Shown: piece by piece, positions 15,126 through 22,505 of the stretch
Numbering within the stretch: the stretch's first letter is position 1
Layout of the letters: each line of letters opens with the position of its first letter
The notes under the pieces: model-generated
What the model was told of the DNA's origin: nothing
Seen by the model: only the letters and a program-made list of their open reading frames with translations
Databases searched by the model: none
Source of the DNA: Candidatus Desulfofervidaceae bacterium
GTDB taxonomy: Bacteria > Desulfobacterota > Desulfofervidia > Desulfofervidales > Desulfofervidaceae
Length of the DNA: 22,545 nucleotides
Reading direction: 5' to 3'
Assembly: GCA_021160485.1 (NCBI GenBank)
Contig: JAGHCL010000017.1
Coordinates: 1-22,545 of the forward strand
Program-made: the position numbers and the translations under genes

Positions 15126-15743
15126 TTAACCCTTTATAATTTCAGCTAGTTGCAAAAAATTTTCAGCATAAAAATCAGCCGGTAAATCGGGGTTTTTATA
15201 GGCAATAAATGGCACTCCTGCCTTCTTGGCCATCTCTGCATCTACTTCCGCATCACCAATATAAATCATCTCCCGGGAAGTAACAGAAAAGGAAGTCATG
15301 ATTTTAAAAAGGGACTCAGGATGAGGTTTGGCATGCTTTACATCCATAGCTGAAACCACAAGATCAAAGTAAGATAAAAGCCCATAAGTTTGAAGCAAAC
15401 GCTGAATGGTATTCGTCCGGCTAGTTGCCATACCGACCTTAAATTGCTTTTTAAAATCGGCCAACACTTCCTTTACATAAGGTTCGGGTTTTATATAAGT
15501 AAGAAAACGGTGATAATCTATATTCTTTCGGACCTGATAGGCCTTTTCCCTCAAGACAGGATCAAGAATGAGGTAGTTAATAACTTCAAATACGGTATGA
15601 CAATGGGCAAAGCGAACTTGGTCTTCCGTCATAGGCGGCAATCCAACTGCTTCCAGCAAGGCATTATAATAAGCACGGTTGGCTTCCCGTGAATCAAATA
15701 ACACCCCGTCACAATCAAAAATAACAGCCTTAAGTCCCATCAT
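15126..15743 (-). CDS. HAD-superfamily phosphatase (phosphoglycolate phosphatase-like)
   Basis: A 205-aa HAD subfamily IA hydrolase with a helical cap. Motif I FDCDGVLFDS (nucleophile D10, acid D12), motif II in ATSR (T107/S108), Lys139 in HAKPHPE, and motif IV YIGDAEVDAE (D164, D168) are all intact. The cap domain spans about 17-85. Likely substrates are small phosphorylated metabolites; phosphoglycolate or pyrophosphate are guesses. It heads the seven-gene minus-strand operon. Two consecutive ATGs (15743 and 15740) are possible starts, with no clear Shine-Dalgarno. Confidence 0.87.
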   Translation of the reverse strand: MMGLKAVIFDCDGVLFDSREANRAYYNALLEAVGLPPMTEDQVRFAHCHTVFEVINYLILDPVLREKAYQVRKNIDYHRFLTYIKPEPYVKEVLADFKKQFKVGMATSRTNTIQRLLQTYGLLSYFDLVVSAMDVKHAKPHPESLFKIMTSFSVTSREMIYIGDAEVDAEMAKKAGVPFIAYKNPDLPADFYAENFLQLAEIIKG

Positions 15744-15750
15744 GCTTTTT

Positions 15751-15779
15751 ATTTAATCACCTTTAAAAGACAAAAGCAA
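15751..15779 (-). promoter_or_regulatory. Weak candidate promoter of the HAD-queH-purC operon
   Basis: On the minus strand TTGCTT (complement of 15774-15779) and TTAAAT (complement of 15751-15756) are 17 nt apart, matching 3/6 and 4/6 consensus. The -10 ends 7 nt before the first ATG. It lies back to back with the tolQ promoter. Confidence 0.3.
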
Positions 15780-15798
15780 GCTGAAGGCACGTGGAGGT

Positions 15799-15827
15799 TT
15801 GACTTTTTTCTGCCTTATTTGTAATAT
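15799..15827 (+). promoter_or_regulatory. Sigma70-type promoter of the tol-pal operon
   Basis: TTGACT (15799-15804, 5/6) and TAATAT (15822-15827, 4/6) have a 17-nt spacer. Transcription would start near 15834, giving a 25-nt leader that contains the strong AAAGGAG ribosome site at 15847-15853, 5 nt before the tolQ ATG. Confidence 0.6.
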
Positions 15828-15858
15828 TAAATAAACAATTTCTTGGAAAGGAGCAAGT

Positions 15859-16584
15859 ATGTCCCTTCTCAACTTGCAGAAGAGTTTATTTTACAGTATG
15901 ATCACTCAGGCAGGCCCAATGGCCAAGCTGGTTCTTATTGTTTTAACCTTGATGTCTGTATTTTCGTGGGCAGTGATTATAAACAGATGGTTGGTTTTCC
16001 GGAAAGCAAAGGCACAGGGGAAGGGGTTTTTAGATATTTTTTGGCGAACTGCCGATCTTAAATTTATATTCGCTGAAGCAAGAAGCTATGTTCAGTCCCC
16101 CTTATCCCTCATCTTTCAAGAGGCCTTCATGGAATTAAAAAAATGGGCAAAAGGGGGAGGAATTTTGTCAGAAACTGAAAAGAACGTTCTTTTTGAAAAT
16201 GTCACTGAAACCATGCGTAAAACCGCATATTGTGAACACTTACGCTTAAGACAGGGGCTTGCCTTCCTGGCTACCGTTGGGAACACAGCGCCCTTTGTCG
16301 GTCTTTTTGGAACGGTTTGGGGAATTATGCGGGCCTTCCATGATATTGGCTTACGGGGTTCGGCTTCTCTGGCTGATGTTGCTCCTGGTATTTCTGAGGC
16401 CCTGATTGCCACGGCGTTTGGTTTAGGGGCAGCTATTCCTGCAGTTATAGGATACAATTACTTCACTCAGCTTTTGATGGAACAGCGAACTGAAATGGAA
16501 ACGTTTATGACTGATTTTTTAAATCGGATAAGAAGACGTTACCTGGGGAAAATAACTGAGGAGAAAGAAAGTGAAGTGGTTTAA
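15859..16584 (+). CDS. tolQ: TolQ, inner-membrane proton-channel subunit of Tol-Pal
   Basis: A 241-aa MotA/TolQ/ExbB-family protein that with TolR forms the proton-driven motor energising TolA. Three membrane helices are visible: about 22-45, 133-158 (with TVGNTAPFVGLFGTVWGIM, the most conserved stretch) and 178-203 (SEALIATAFGLGAAIPAV). A cytoplasmic domain lies between helices 1 and 2. The start is fixed by AAAGGAG 5 nt upstream. The end overlaps tolR by 14 nt. First gene of a complete tolQRAB-pal-cpoB set; ybgC is not here. Confidence 0.95.
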   Translation: MSLLNLQKSLFYSMITQAGPMAKLVLIVLTLMSVFSWAVIINRWLVFRKAKAQGKGFLDIFWRTADLKFIFAEARSYVQSPLSLIFQEAFMELKKWAKGGGILSETEKNVLFENVTETMRKTAYCEHLRLRQGLAFLATVGNTAPFVGLFGTVWGIMRAFHDIGLRGSASLADVAPGISEALIATAFGLGAAIPAVIGYNYFTQLLMEQRTEMETFMTDFLNRIRRRYLGKITEEKESEVV

Positions 16585-16984
16585 TGACGATGACCACTTG
16601 ATGGCCGAAATTAACGTTACCCCGTTGGTAGATGTAATGCTCGTCTTACTTATCATTTTTATGATTACTGCCCCTATGCTTACCTATGGAGTAAAGGTAA
16701 ACTTGCCGACTACTACCTCCAAACCAGTGCCGCTAAAAAAAGAACCTCTCATAATTACAGTTGATGCGAAAGACAATATTTATATTGACCGGTATAAAGT
16801 GCCATTAAAAAACTTGAGGAAAAAGTTAAGACCTATTATTTCTGCACACCCTAGACGTAATGTGCTTTTACAGGCTGATAAAAAAGTGCCTTATGGGTAT
16901 GTGATGCTGGTAATGGGCGAGATTAAAGCTGCCGGAGTAGAAAATTTGGGATTGGTCACTAAACCTTTAGAGAAAAATAAATAA
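16571..16984 (+). CDS. tolR: TolR, ExbD-family motor subunit
   Basis: A 137-aa ExbD/TolR protein. After a short cytoplasmic N-terminus the motif INVTPLVDVMLVLLIIF places the proton-relay aspartate at D21 at the start of the single membrane helix (about 20-38). The periplasmic domain follows (45-135), with the IDRYKVPL and LLQADKKVPYGYVM stretches typical of the family. It starts at a GTG preceded by GAGGAG (16558-16563, 7 nt away) and overlaps tolQ by 14 nt. Confidence 0.95.
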   Translation: MKWFNDDDHLMAEINVTPLVDVMLVLLIIFMITAPMLTYGVKVNLPTTTSKPVPLKKEPLIITVDAKDNIYIDRYKVPLKNLRKKLRPIISAHPRRNVLLQADKKVPYGYVMLVMGEIKAAGVENLGLVTKPLEKNK

Positions 16985-16986
16985 TA

Positions 16987-17844
16987 ATGTTTGTCTTAAC
17001 CAACTCGTCTTTTAAGTCTTCTCTTTTGGTTTCTCTCCTCCTCCACTTTCTTTTGCTGACGCTGGTTTTTTTCACCACGACTGAACGCAAGCAGTATCTC
17101 AGCTTTTCGCCTGTTTATAAAGTAAGGCTGGTGGAGATACCGAGAAAAATCCGAGGCAAGGTTGTAAAGAAAAAGGGTATTAAGACCCCCTCAGCCAAGA
17201 CTAAAACACAGAAAAAACAGGTAAAGGTGGTCCCAGCTTCTAAGAAAAAAGCCAAACTTGCAGCGGCAAAAGCAAAAAAACAGGCCGCTACCAAAGCCAT
17301 CCCCCTTAAAAAGGCCAAAAAGAGGACCAAAGCAGCAGTTTCAAAGAAGACGGACGATAAAGAAATGAAGATGGTAGAAAGTAAAATAAAGGCATTGCAG
17401 AAGAAAGTGGAAGAAAGAAAGAAGCAGGAGGAAATAAAAAAAGAGGTTGCCCAGATTGCTGAAGAAGTACAGAAGGGGGCAGCCGGAGAGGTCATTGGTG
17501 AATATGCTGAAGGGGAACCAACTGGAAAAGGGATTGGCCTTGCCTTCCAACTTTATTATAATCAGGTTTGGGAAAAAATAAAAAGTAACTGGGTATTGCC
17601 TTCTTTTCTCATAAAAAAAGCAGAAAGGCTTGAAGCAATAGTTGTAATTAAAATTGCACGTGATGGTCATATTATAGAAAAACAATTTGAGGAAAAATCA
17701 GGTTATGTGCTTTTTGACCAATCGATAGAAGAGGCCTTAAAAAAATCAGACCCTTTACCTCCTCTACCCCAGGGTTACATTCAACCTTATCATGAAATAG
17801 GCATTCGTTTTCGCTGGACAAGGGAGGGAAAAGAAATAGGATGA
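16987..17844 (+). CDS. tolA: TolA, periplasm-spanning TonB-like protein
   Basis: A 285-aa protein with one N-terminal membrane helix (about 12-30) that carries the S16-x3-H20 pair typical of TonB/TolA helices used to contact the TolQR motor. A Lys/Ala-rich helical stalk follows (55-165), then a C-terminal TonB/TolA-like domain (about 183-280) with YYNQVWEKIKSNWVLP and the VVIKIARDGHI strand. The stalk is shorter than in E. coli TolA (421 aa). The ribosome site is weak, and the gene starts 2 nt after tolR. It overlaps tolB by 4 nt. Position in the operon decides TolA over TonB. Confidence 0.88.
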   Translation: MFVLTNSSFKSSLLVSLLLHFLLLTLVFFTTTERKQYLSFSPVYKVRLVEIPRKIRGKVVKKKGIKTPSAKTKTQKKQVKVVPASKKKAKLAAAKAKKQAATKAIPLKKAKKRTKAAVSKKTDDKEMKMVESKIKALQKKVEERKKQEEIKKEVAQIAEEVQKGAAGEVIGEYAEGEPTGKGIGLAFQLYYNQVWEKIKSNWVLPSFLIKKAERLEAIVVIKIARDGHIIEKQFEEKSGYVLFDQSIEEALKKSDPLPPLPQGYIQPYHEIGIRFRWTREGKEIG

Positions 17845-19106
17845 AAAAGATAAGCATTTTAATTTTATGGCTTTTTCTTTGGGTAAGTTTGGGATGGACT
17901 CGGGTTTATATCAATATTGACGCCCCAGGTCAAGAAAGAATGCCCATTGCCATAAGTACATTTATTAGTAAAGGCGACCCTCAATTAGGGCTTAGGGCCC
18001 AGACTATTTTAAAAAAGGATTTGGATTATACAGGTCTTTTTTCCATCCTCAGTCCAGAAACCTTTTTGGAAGAAAAACCTACCCTAGAAGTTGATTTTAA
18101 AAAGTGGCAGCTAATCGGTGCTTATCTTTTGATAAAGGGCAAAACCGAAGTAAAAAACGATCTTGTCTATCTAGAGCTGGTGCTGTACGATGTGCGCAAG
18201 GGTCTTCAACTTCTTGGTAAACGTTATAAAGGGACTCCACGAGATATCCGTTATATGGTTCATAAATTTGCTGATGCTATGATGGAGGTTTTAACCGGTG
18301 AACCCGGTATCTTTCAAACCAAAATTGCCTTTGTCTATGCAAGTAAAACCAGAAAAGAAATCTATCTAGCCGATTTTGATGGTTATCATCCTAGAGCTTT
18401 GACTAGATTTCGCAGTATTTGTCTAAGTCCGAAGTGGCACCCTAAAGGAGATAAACTTCTCTTTACAAGTTATAAAAGAGGTAAACCAGACGTGTATTTA
18501 GTGGACTTAAAGCAAAGAAAGGCTATAAGACTTATTCATTACCCTGGCCTAAACATTGCGCCGGCATGGTCACCAACTGGCGATAAAATTGCTGTCACAT
18601 TGAGCAAAACAGGAAAGCAGGGAATTTACTTGGTAGATAATAAGGGAAAAATAATAAAATCTCTTGTGCTTTCTTCTGGCATTAATGTCTCTCCAGCTTG
18701 GTCACCGGATGGAGGAAAATTGGCCTTCGTTTCGGATCGGAGTGGAAGCCCACAAATCTATGTTTTAGATTTAAGCTCAAATAGAATAGAAAGACTTACT
18801 TTTGAGGGTCATTATAATACTTCTCCGGCTTGGTCACCTAAGGGGGATTTCATTGTATATTCAGGTTTAAAAGATGGACATTTCCAATTATTTATGATAA
18901 AGTCTGATGGGAGTATAATAAAACAATTGACATATAATAATACAAATCATGAAAGTCCAAGCTGGTCACCAGATGGTCATTTCATTGTTTTCAGCCAAGA
19001 TGGAAAAATTTGTATCTTACGGTTGGGGGACGGAGAAATTTTTCCCATCGTGGACTTGCCAGGAAAACAGACCCAACCGAGTTGGTCTCCTAGATTAAAT
19101 AAATGA
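17841..19106 (+). CDS. tolB: TolB, periplasmic beta-propeller protein
   Basis: A 421-aa secreted protein. A Sec signal peptide is visible at 1-19 (MKKIS followed by a hydrophobic core). The TolB N-terminal alpha/beta domain covers about 22-155. A six-bladed propeller follows, with PD40 repeats centred on the SPxWSPxG motifs at W199, W243, W287, W331, W375 and W415. The last blade is short, as in other TolB proteins, where the strand is completed by the N-terminal part. It binds Pal and, in E. coli, TolA. It overlaps tolA by 4 nt (ATGA) and precedes pal by 14 nt. Confidence 0.95.
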   Translation: MKKISILILWLFLWVSLGWTRVYINIDAPGQERMPIAISTFISKGDPQLGLRAQTILKKDLDYTGLFSILSPETFLEEKPTLEVDFKKWQLIGAYLLIKGKTEVKNDLVYLELVLYDVRKGLQLLGKRYKGTPRDIRYMVHKFADAMMEVLTGEPGIFQTKIAFVYASKTRKEIYLADFDGYHPRALTRFRSICLSPKWHPKGDKLLFTSYKRGKPDVYLVDLKQRKAIRLIHYPGLNIAPAWSPTGDKIAVTLSKTGKQGIYLVDNKGKIIKSLVLSSGINVSPAWSPDGGKLAFVSDRSGSPQIYVLDLSSNRIERLTFEGHYNTSPAWSPKGDFIVYSGLKDGHFQLFMIKSDGSIIKQLTYNNTNHESPSWSPDGHFIVFSQDGKICILRLGDGEIFPIVDLPGKQTQPSWSPRLNK

Positions 19107-19120
19107 TAAGGAGGAAGGGT

Positions 19121-19828
19121 ATGAAGAGAGAGAATTGGTTAATTTTAATTTTGGCAGTGGTGTTTATTTTCCCCATGGCCTGTGCAAAGAAGCAAGTAGT
19201 TGTTCCGTCGGCAGTGAGTGAACAACCAGCAGCACCGAAGGCTGAAGCAGAAAAAGCGATTACCGTAACCGGTGAAAAAGAAGAGGGCGCAGTAGAAGGA
19301 CTAGAAGAAAAAATTAGTGAGGAGGAGTTGGCAAAACAGGAAAAGATGAAACGGGAAGAAATTTTGAAGCAAGAGATTGCTTCCTTTGAGAACGAAGATA
19401 TTTATTTTGATTTTGATAAATATAACATTCGGCCTGATGCGGCAGAAGTATTAAAAAGGAAAGCTGAATGGTTGAAGCAACATCCCAATGTGCACATTCT
19501 TATTGAAGGTCACTGTGATGAGTGGGGTAGTGAGGAGTATAACCTGGCCTTGGGTGAGAGAAGAGCAAATAGCACTAGAGAATTTTTGATCAATTTAGGT
19601 GTCAATCCCGAGTGCGTCTCCACCATTAGTTATGGAGAAGAAAGACCTACTGTTGTTCCTCCTGCCTATTGTGAGAATGTAAGACAGTTTTTACTTAACC
19701 GGGGCTTAAGACCAAATCATGCACCTGTTTCCGTTACCGGCACAAAGATTACTCTTGAAATGATTAACACTTGCGAATCTGCCTGGGCTAAAAACAGAAG
19801 GTGCCACTTCGTCGTGGTAAAATATTAA
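19121..19828 (+). CDS. pal: Pal, peptidoglycan-associated lipoprotein with internal insertion
   Basis: A 235-aa OmpA-C-domain lipoprotein that tethers the outer membrane to peptidoglycan. An ATG 18 nt upstream is in frame, but AGGAGG (19109-19114) 6 nt before ATG 19121 fixes the start. The signal peptide ends at FPMAC (lipidated Cys21), and the residue after it is Ala, fitting outer-membrane sorting. A charged linker spans 40-90. The OmpA-like domain holds IYFDFDKYNI (94-103), IEGHCDEWGSEEYNLALGERRA (128-149) and SYGEERP (170-176). Odd: between SYGEERP and the closing CESAWAKNRR (218-227) about 40 residues are inserted, including two extra-long loops with a Cys at 184, where most Pal proteins have only some 5-10 residues. 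Confidence 0.93.
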   Translation: MKRENWLILILAVVFIFPMACAKKQVVVPSAVSEQPAAPKAEAEKAITVTGEKEEGAVEGLEEKISEEELAKQEKMKREEILKQEIASFENEDIYFDFDKYNIRPDAAEVLKRKAEWLKQHPNVHILIEGHCDEWGSEEYNLALGERRANSTREFLINLGVNPECVSTISYGEERPTVVPPAYCENVRQFLLNRGLRPNHAPVSVTGTKITLEMINTCESAWAKNRRCHFVVVKY

Positions 19829-19937
19829 CAACAGCAAAGGTGCGAATAAAACAGCAGCGAAGATTACATTGATTGGTGACCAAGTAGTAACTGTGACTAC
19901 TGATAAAGGTAATACTGTTTATGCAATCCTAGCGTGA
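19821..19937 (+). pseudogene. Coding-like fragment without start codon between pal and cpoB
   Basis: In the frame +1 relative to pal, 38 codons are open from 19821 to a TGA at 19935-19937. The translation has a regular beta-rich pattern (KITLIGDQVVTVTTDKGNTV, then YAILA). It has no ATG or GTG start and no ribosome site, and it directly continues from the pal end after a one-base shift. It may be a lost C-terminal extension of pal, a remnant of another gene, or chance. I do not recognise the family. Confidence 0.35.
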
Positions 19938-20003
19938 TTTTTAGAAGTTGTAAAATAGGCGTTAAATTAGCCCCAAGATTTCAGATTTAAGGATTCTTGA
20001 AAG

Positions 20004-20852
20004 ATGAAAAAGATTGCATTCTTTGCAATATGTGGGTTGTTATTTTTTGCCAGTTGTGCCACCCAACAGGACTTGACTTTATTAGAACAACACATCATTA
20101 ACTTAAATGACCGGGTTACCAAACTTGAAAAATATCAGAGGGTGGATTTTAAAAACAGGCTGAGATTATTAAATCAAGAAATTTCCTCATTGCAGAAACG
20201 TCTTTCCACCCTCCCTTCACGTCAAGCCGATTTGTTGGTTCAGATAGGAGAATTAGAAAACAAAATAAGAGAATTGGCTGGAAAGGTTGAAGAAAACACC
20301 TATCATCTAAATAAACTGGAGCAAGAGATAGCAAATACGGGAACTGAAAGAGAAAATTTGAAGAAGCAGTTAACCGAACTTGAGGCAAAACTTCAAACTG
20401 AAAGTGTAAAGCTGGCAGAAATAGAGAAAAAACTAGGTAGTCTTGAAAAGCAACTCACAGCACCCCCACGAAAAATAAAACAAGAACAGAATTTATATCA
20501 AGAAGGACTAACTCTTTACCGTCAGAAGAATTATCGCAAAGCGAAGGCAACTTTTACACAATTTCTCAAACTTTATCCCAAATCCTCTTTGGCCGACAAT
20601 GCCCAGTTCTGGCTGGGAGAAATATATTTTATCAACAAAAGATACGATGAAGCTATCTTGGCTTATCAGAAAGTCATCAAAGATTATCCCAAAAGTAACA
20701 AAGTCCCTAGTGCGTTGTTTAAACAGGCACGCGCCTTTGCCTTATTAGGAGACAAAACCACAGCCAAGATTCTCTATCAGCAGTTAATCAAAAGATATCC
20801 GCGAACAGAACAAGCTATCATGGCAAAAAAGGAACTGCAGAAGCTAAAATAA
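20004..20852 (+). CDS. cpoB: CpoB/YbgF, Tol-Pal-associated periplasmic TPR protein
   Basis: A 282-aa exported protein coordinating Tol-Pal function with septal peptidoglycan synthesis in E. coli. A signal peptide with a lipobox-like FASC (Cys18) suggests that here it is a lipoprotein, unlike the soluble E. coli protein. A long coiled coil rich in Leu/Glu/Lys heptads runs from about 22 to 150, followed by three TPR-type repeats (about 165-280: LYRQKNYRKAKATFTQFL, IYFINKRYDEAILAYQKV and the last pair ending LQKLK). The coiled coil is longer than in E. coli. A purine stretch AAGGA lies about 11 nt before the ATG. Last gene of the tol-pal operon. Confidence 0.9.
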   Translation: MKKIAFFAICGLLFFASCATQQDLTLLEQHIINLNDRVTKLEKYQRVDFKNRLRLLNQEISSLQKRLSTLPSRQADLLVQIGELENKIRELAGKVEENTYHLNKLEQEIANTGTERENLKKQLTELEAKLQTESVKLAEIEKKLGSLEKQLTAPPRKIKQEQNLYQEGLTLYRQKNYRKAKATFTQFLKLYPKSSLADNAQFWLGEIYFINKRYDEAILAYQKVIKDYPKSNKVPSALFKQARAFALLGDKTTAKILYQQLIKRYPRTEQAIMAKKELQKLK

Positions 20853-20874
20853 AGTTGAAATAGAGATTTATAGC

Positions 20875-20898
20875 AAAAAAAGACCGGCTCCTTGGTCT
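20875..20898 (-). terminator. Intrinsic terminator for the hydrogenase transcript (minus strand)
   Basis: On the minus strand AGACC and GGTCT (complement of 20894-20898 and 20881-20885) form a 5-bp stem with an 8-nt loop, followed by a run of T from the A-tract at about 20875-20881. This is the second terminator met by transcription leaving the hydrogenase gene. Confidence 0.5.
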
Positions 20899-20924
20899 GA
20901 CGGCTACTCCTTATAAAATAAAAC

Positions 20925-20979
20925 GGGGGGCGGGAAGTTTTCTTCCCCTTTTGACTGGCCGGCGTGAAAAATTCCCCCC
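20925..20979. terminator. Bidirectional GC-rich terminator between cpoB and the hydrogenase gene
   Basis: A core hairpin GGGAAG-TTTT-CTTCCC at 20932-20947 is followed by four T for the plus strand, and on the minus strand by a GC block and TTTTATTTT. A six-G run (20925-20930) and a six-C run (20974-20979) can pair as an outer stem around it. Its place between convergent genes fits termination of both operons. Confidence 0.65.
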
Positions 20980-20990
20980 TTAAAAGTTAA

Positions 20991-22493
20991 CTACCTGATA
21001 ACAATGTTTTTATTGGTGCGTAACAAATGTACGGCACAGGCAAGACAGGGATCAAAAGATCTTACTATACGCACCACTTCCACTGGGTTTTCAGGGTTTG
21101 GCACTGGGGTGCCAAGAAGGGCCTGTTCAATGGGACCTAATTGGCCTTTATCATCCCGAGGTGAAGCGTTCCAAGTAGTAGGAACTACACACTGATAATT
21201 GGCAATTTTGTGATTCTGAATGACAATAAAGTGCCCCAAGGCCCCACGGGCAGCTTCAGATAGACCCATACCTTCTCCCTTTTCAGGTACATCTACCTTC
21301 AAGTAATGGGGTGCTTTAAAATCAAGCTGTTTCACCCATTCGGCCAAGATATTAGCCACACACCATGTTTCTTCTGCTCTGGCAATGTGTCGCCCAAGGG
21401 TGGAAAAGGCCTTATCACCTAGGTCTCTAAATCGAACTGGTTTATCCTCAGAAACACCTAAAAAGCGATTAGCGTGTTTGCTCAAAACAGGATTAGTAAC
21501 CCACATTCTGGCTAAAGGTCCAACTTCATGAGGTAAACCAGCATAGCGAGGTGCTTTAATATAAGTATAGGCAGAAGGTTTACCTAGCTGGACTTCTGTT
21601 TTTCCTGTCATAGGTTTTAATCCACTGGTATTATCAGCATACCAAGAATATTTCACATCCTCTACAATCTTTTCTGGGTCTAAAGGTTTATCTTGACCAT
21701 TGGTATAAACGCCAGGTTTAAATAAAAATTCTGTGCGTTCATCGTTTAATGGAAAGACGCCATAACTCAAGACATTCTTACATCCTACTCCCGTTTTAAA
21801 ACACTCTGGATAAACCTTTGCTATCGCATAAACTGTCGGTAAATATTCATTGTCAATAAATGCTTTGACTTCTTCCAACCGCCATAGAAATCCTGGAACG
21901 GCGTCAGGAGTTAAAAGTTGCGTTTGTCCTCCCACCACTATGCCGTGACAATGAGGAGCTCTACCTCCTACCATGGCTACCATCTCCTGAGCAATGGTCT
22001 TAACCTCTAAAGCTCGTAAATAACTCTTTACCGCTTTTTCATTAGTCTTTGGATCAAGCTTATAAACACCTTTTCCGTCATAGCGAGGGATAAAAGGAGG
22101 AACATCAGGGCCTTTAACAAAATCCAATGCCGCAAGGTGATAAAAATGTAGAATGTGGTCATATAACCAATGTGCGCCTAAAGTTAGATTACGCATGATG
22201 CGGCCATTAGTAGGTGGCCTAATTCCAAAGGCATCTTCTAAAGCCGTTGCAGAAGCCACAGCATGGTCAATTGGACACACACCACAAATCCTTTGTGTAA
22301 TTTGCGTGGCATCACGGGGATCCCTTCCCCGCAAAATAATCTCCATTCCTCTGAACAAAGTGCCGGAACTCCAGGCATTAATCACTTTATCTCCTTGCAA
22401 TTCCACTTCCACCTTCATGTGCCCTTCTATCCTTGTGATAGGGTCAATAATCACCCTTCGTGGGTGAATTTGTTTGGGTTTTGCTCCTGCCAT
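20991..22493 (-). CDS. [NiFe]-hydrogenase large subunit, group 1-like
   Basis: A 500-aa catalytic subunit that splits or makes H2 at a Ni-Fe(CN)2CO centre. The N-terminal L1 motif RICGVCPIDHA gives Ni/Fe ligands C70 and C73, and RIEGHMK (21-27) is the usual N-terminal signature. The C-terminal L2 motif DPCLACAVH gives C483 and C486 and ends at H489, leaving an 11-residue tail (490-500) to be removed by a maturation protease. An upstream in-frame ATG exists 36 nt earlier, but GAGGAGG (complement of 22499-22505) 5 nt before ATG 22493 fixes the start. The sequence is most like group 1 uptake (membrane/periplasmic) enzymes. The small subunit with its Tat signal is expected just beyond the right edge; no protease gene follows it. 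Confidence 0.95.
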   Translation of the reverse strand: MAGAKPKQIHPRRVIIDPITRIEGHMKVEVELQGDKVINAWSSGTLFRGMEIILRGRDPRDATQITQRICGVCPIDHAVASATALEDAFGIRPPTNGRIMRNLTLGAHWLYDHILHFYHLAALDFVKGPDVPPFIPRYDGKGVYKLDPKTNEKAVKSYLRALEVKTIAQEMVAMVGGRAPHCHGIVVGGQTQLLTPDAVPGFLWRLEEVKAFIDNEYLPTVYAIAKVYPECFKTGVGCKNVLSYGVFPLNDERTEFLFKPGVYTNGQDKPLDPEKIVEDVKYSWYADNTSGLKPMTGKTEVQLGKPSAYTYIKAPRYAGLPHEVGPLARMWVTNPVLSKHANRFLGVSEDKPVRFRDLGDKAFSTLGRHIARAEETWCVANILAEWVKQLDFKAPHYLKVDVPEKGEGMGLSEAARGALGHFIVIQNHKIANYQCVVPTTWNASPRDDKGQLGPIEQALLGTPVPNPENPVEVVRIVRSFDPCLACAVHLLRTNKNIVIR

Positions 22494-22505
22494 TCTGTCC
22501 TCCTC

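Noticed and set aside
19103-19120. ATG at 19103 as start of pal
   Set aside because: It overlaps the tolB stop, and AGGAGG lies inside the extra six codons, perfectly spaced for the ATG at 19121, which also gives a clean lipoprotein signal.
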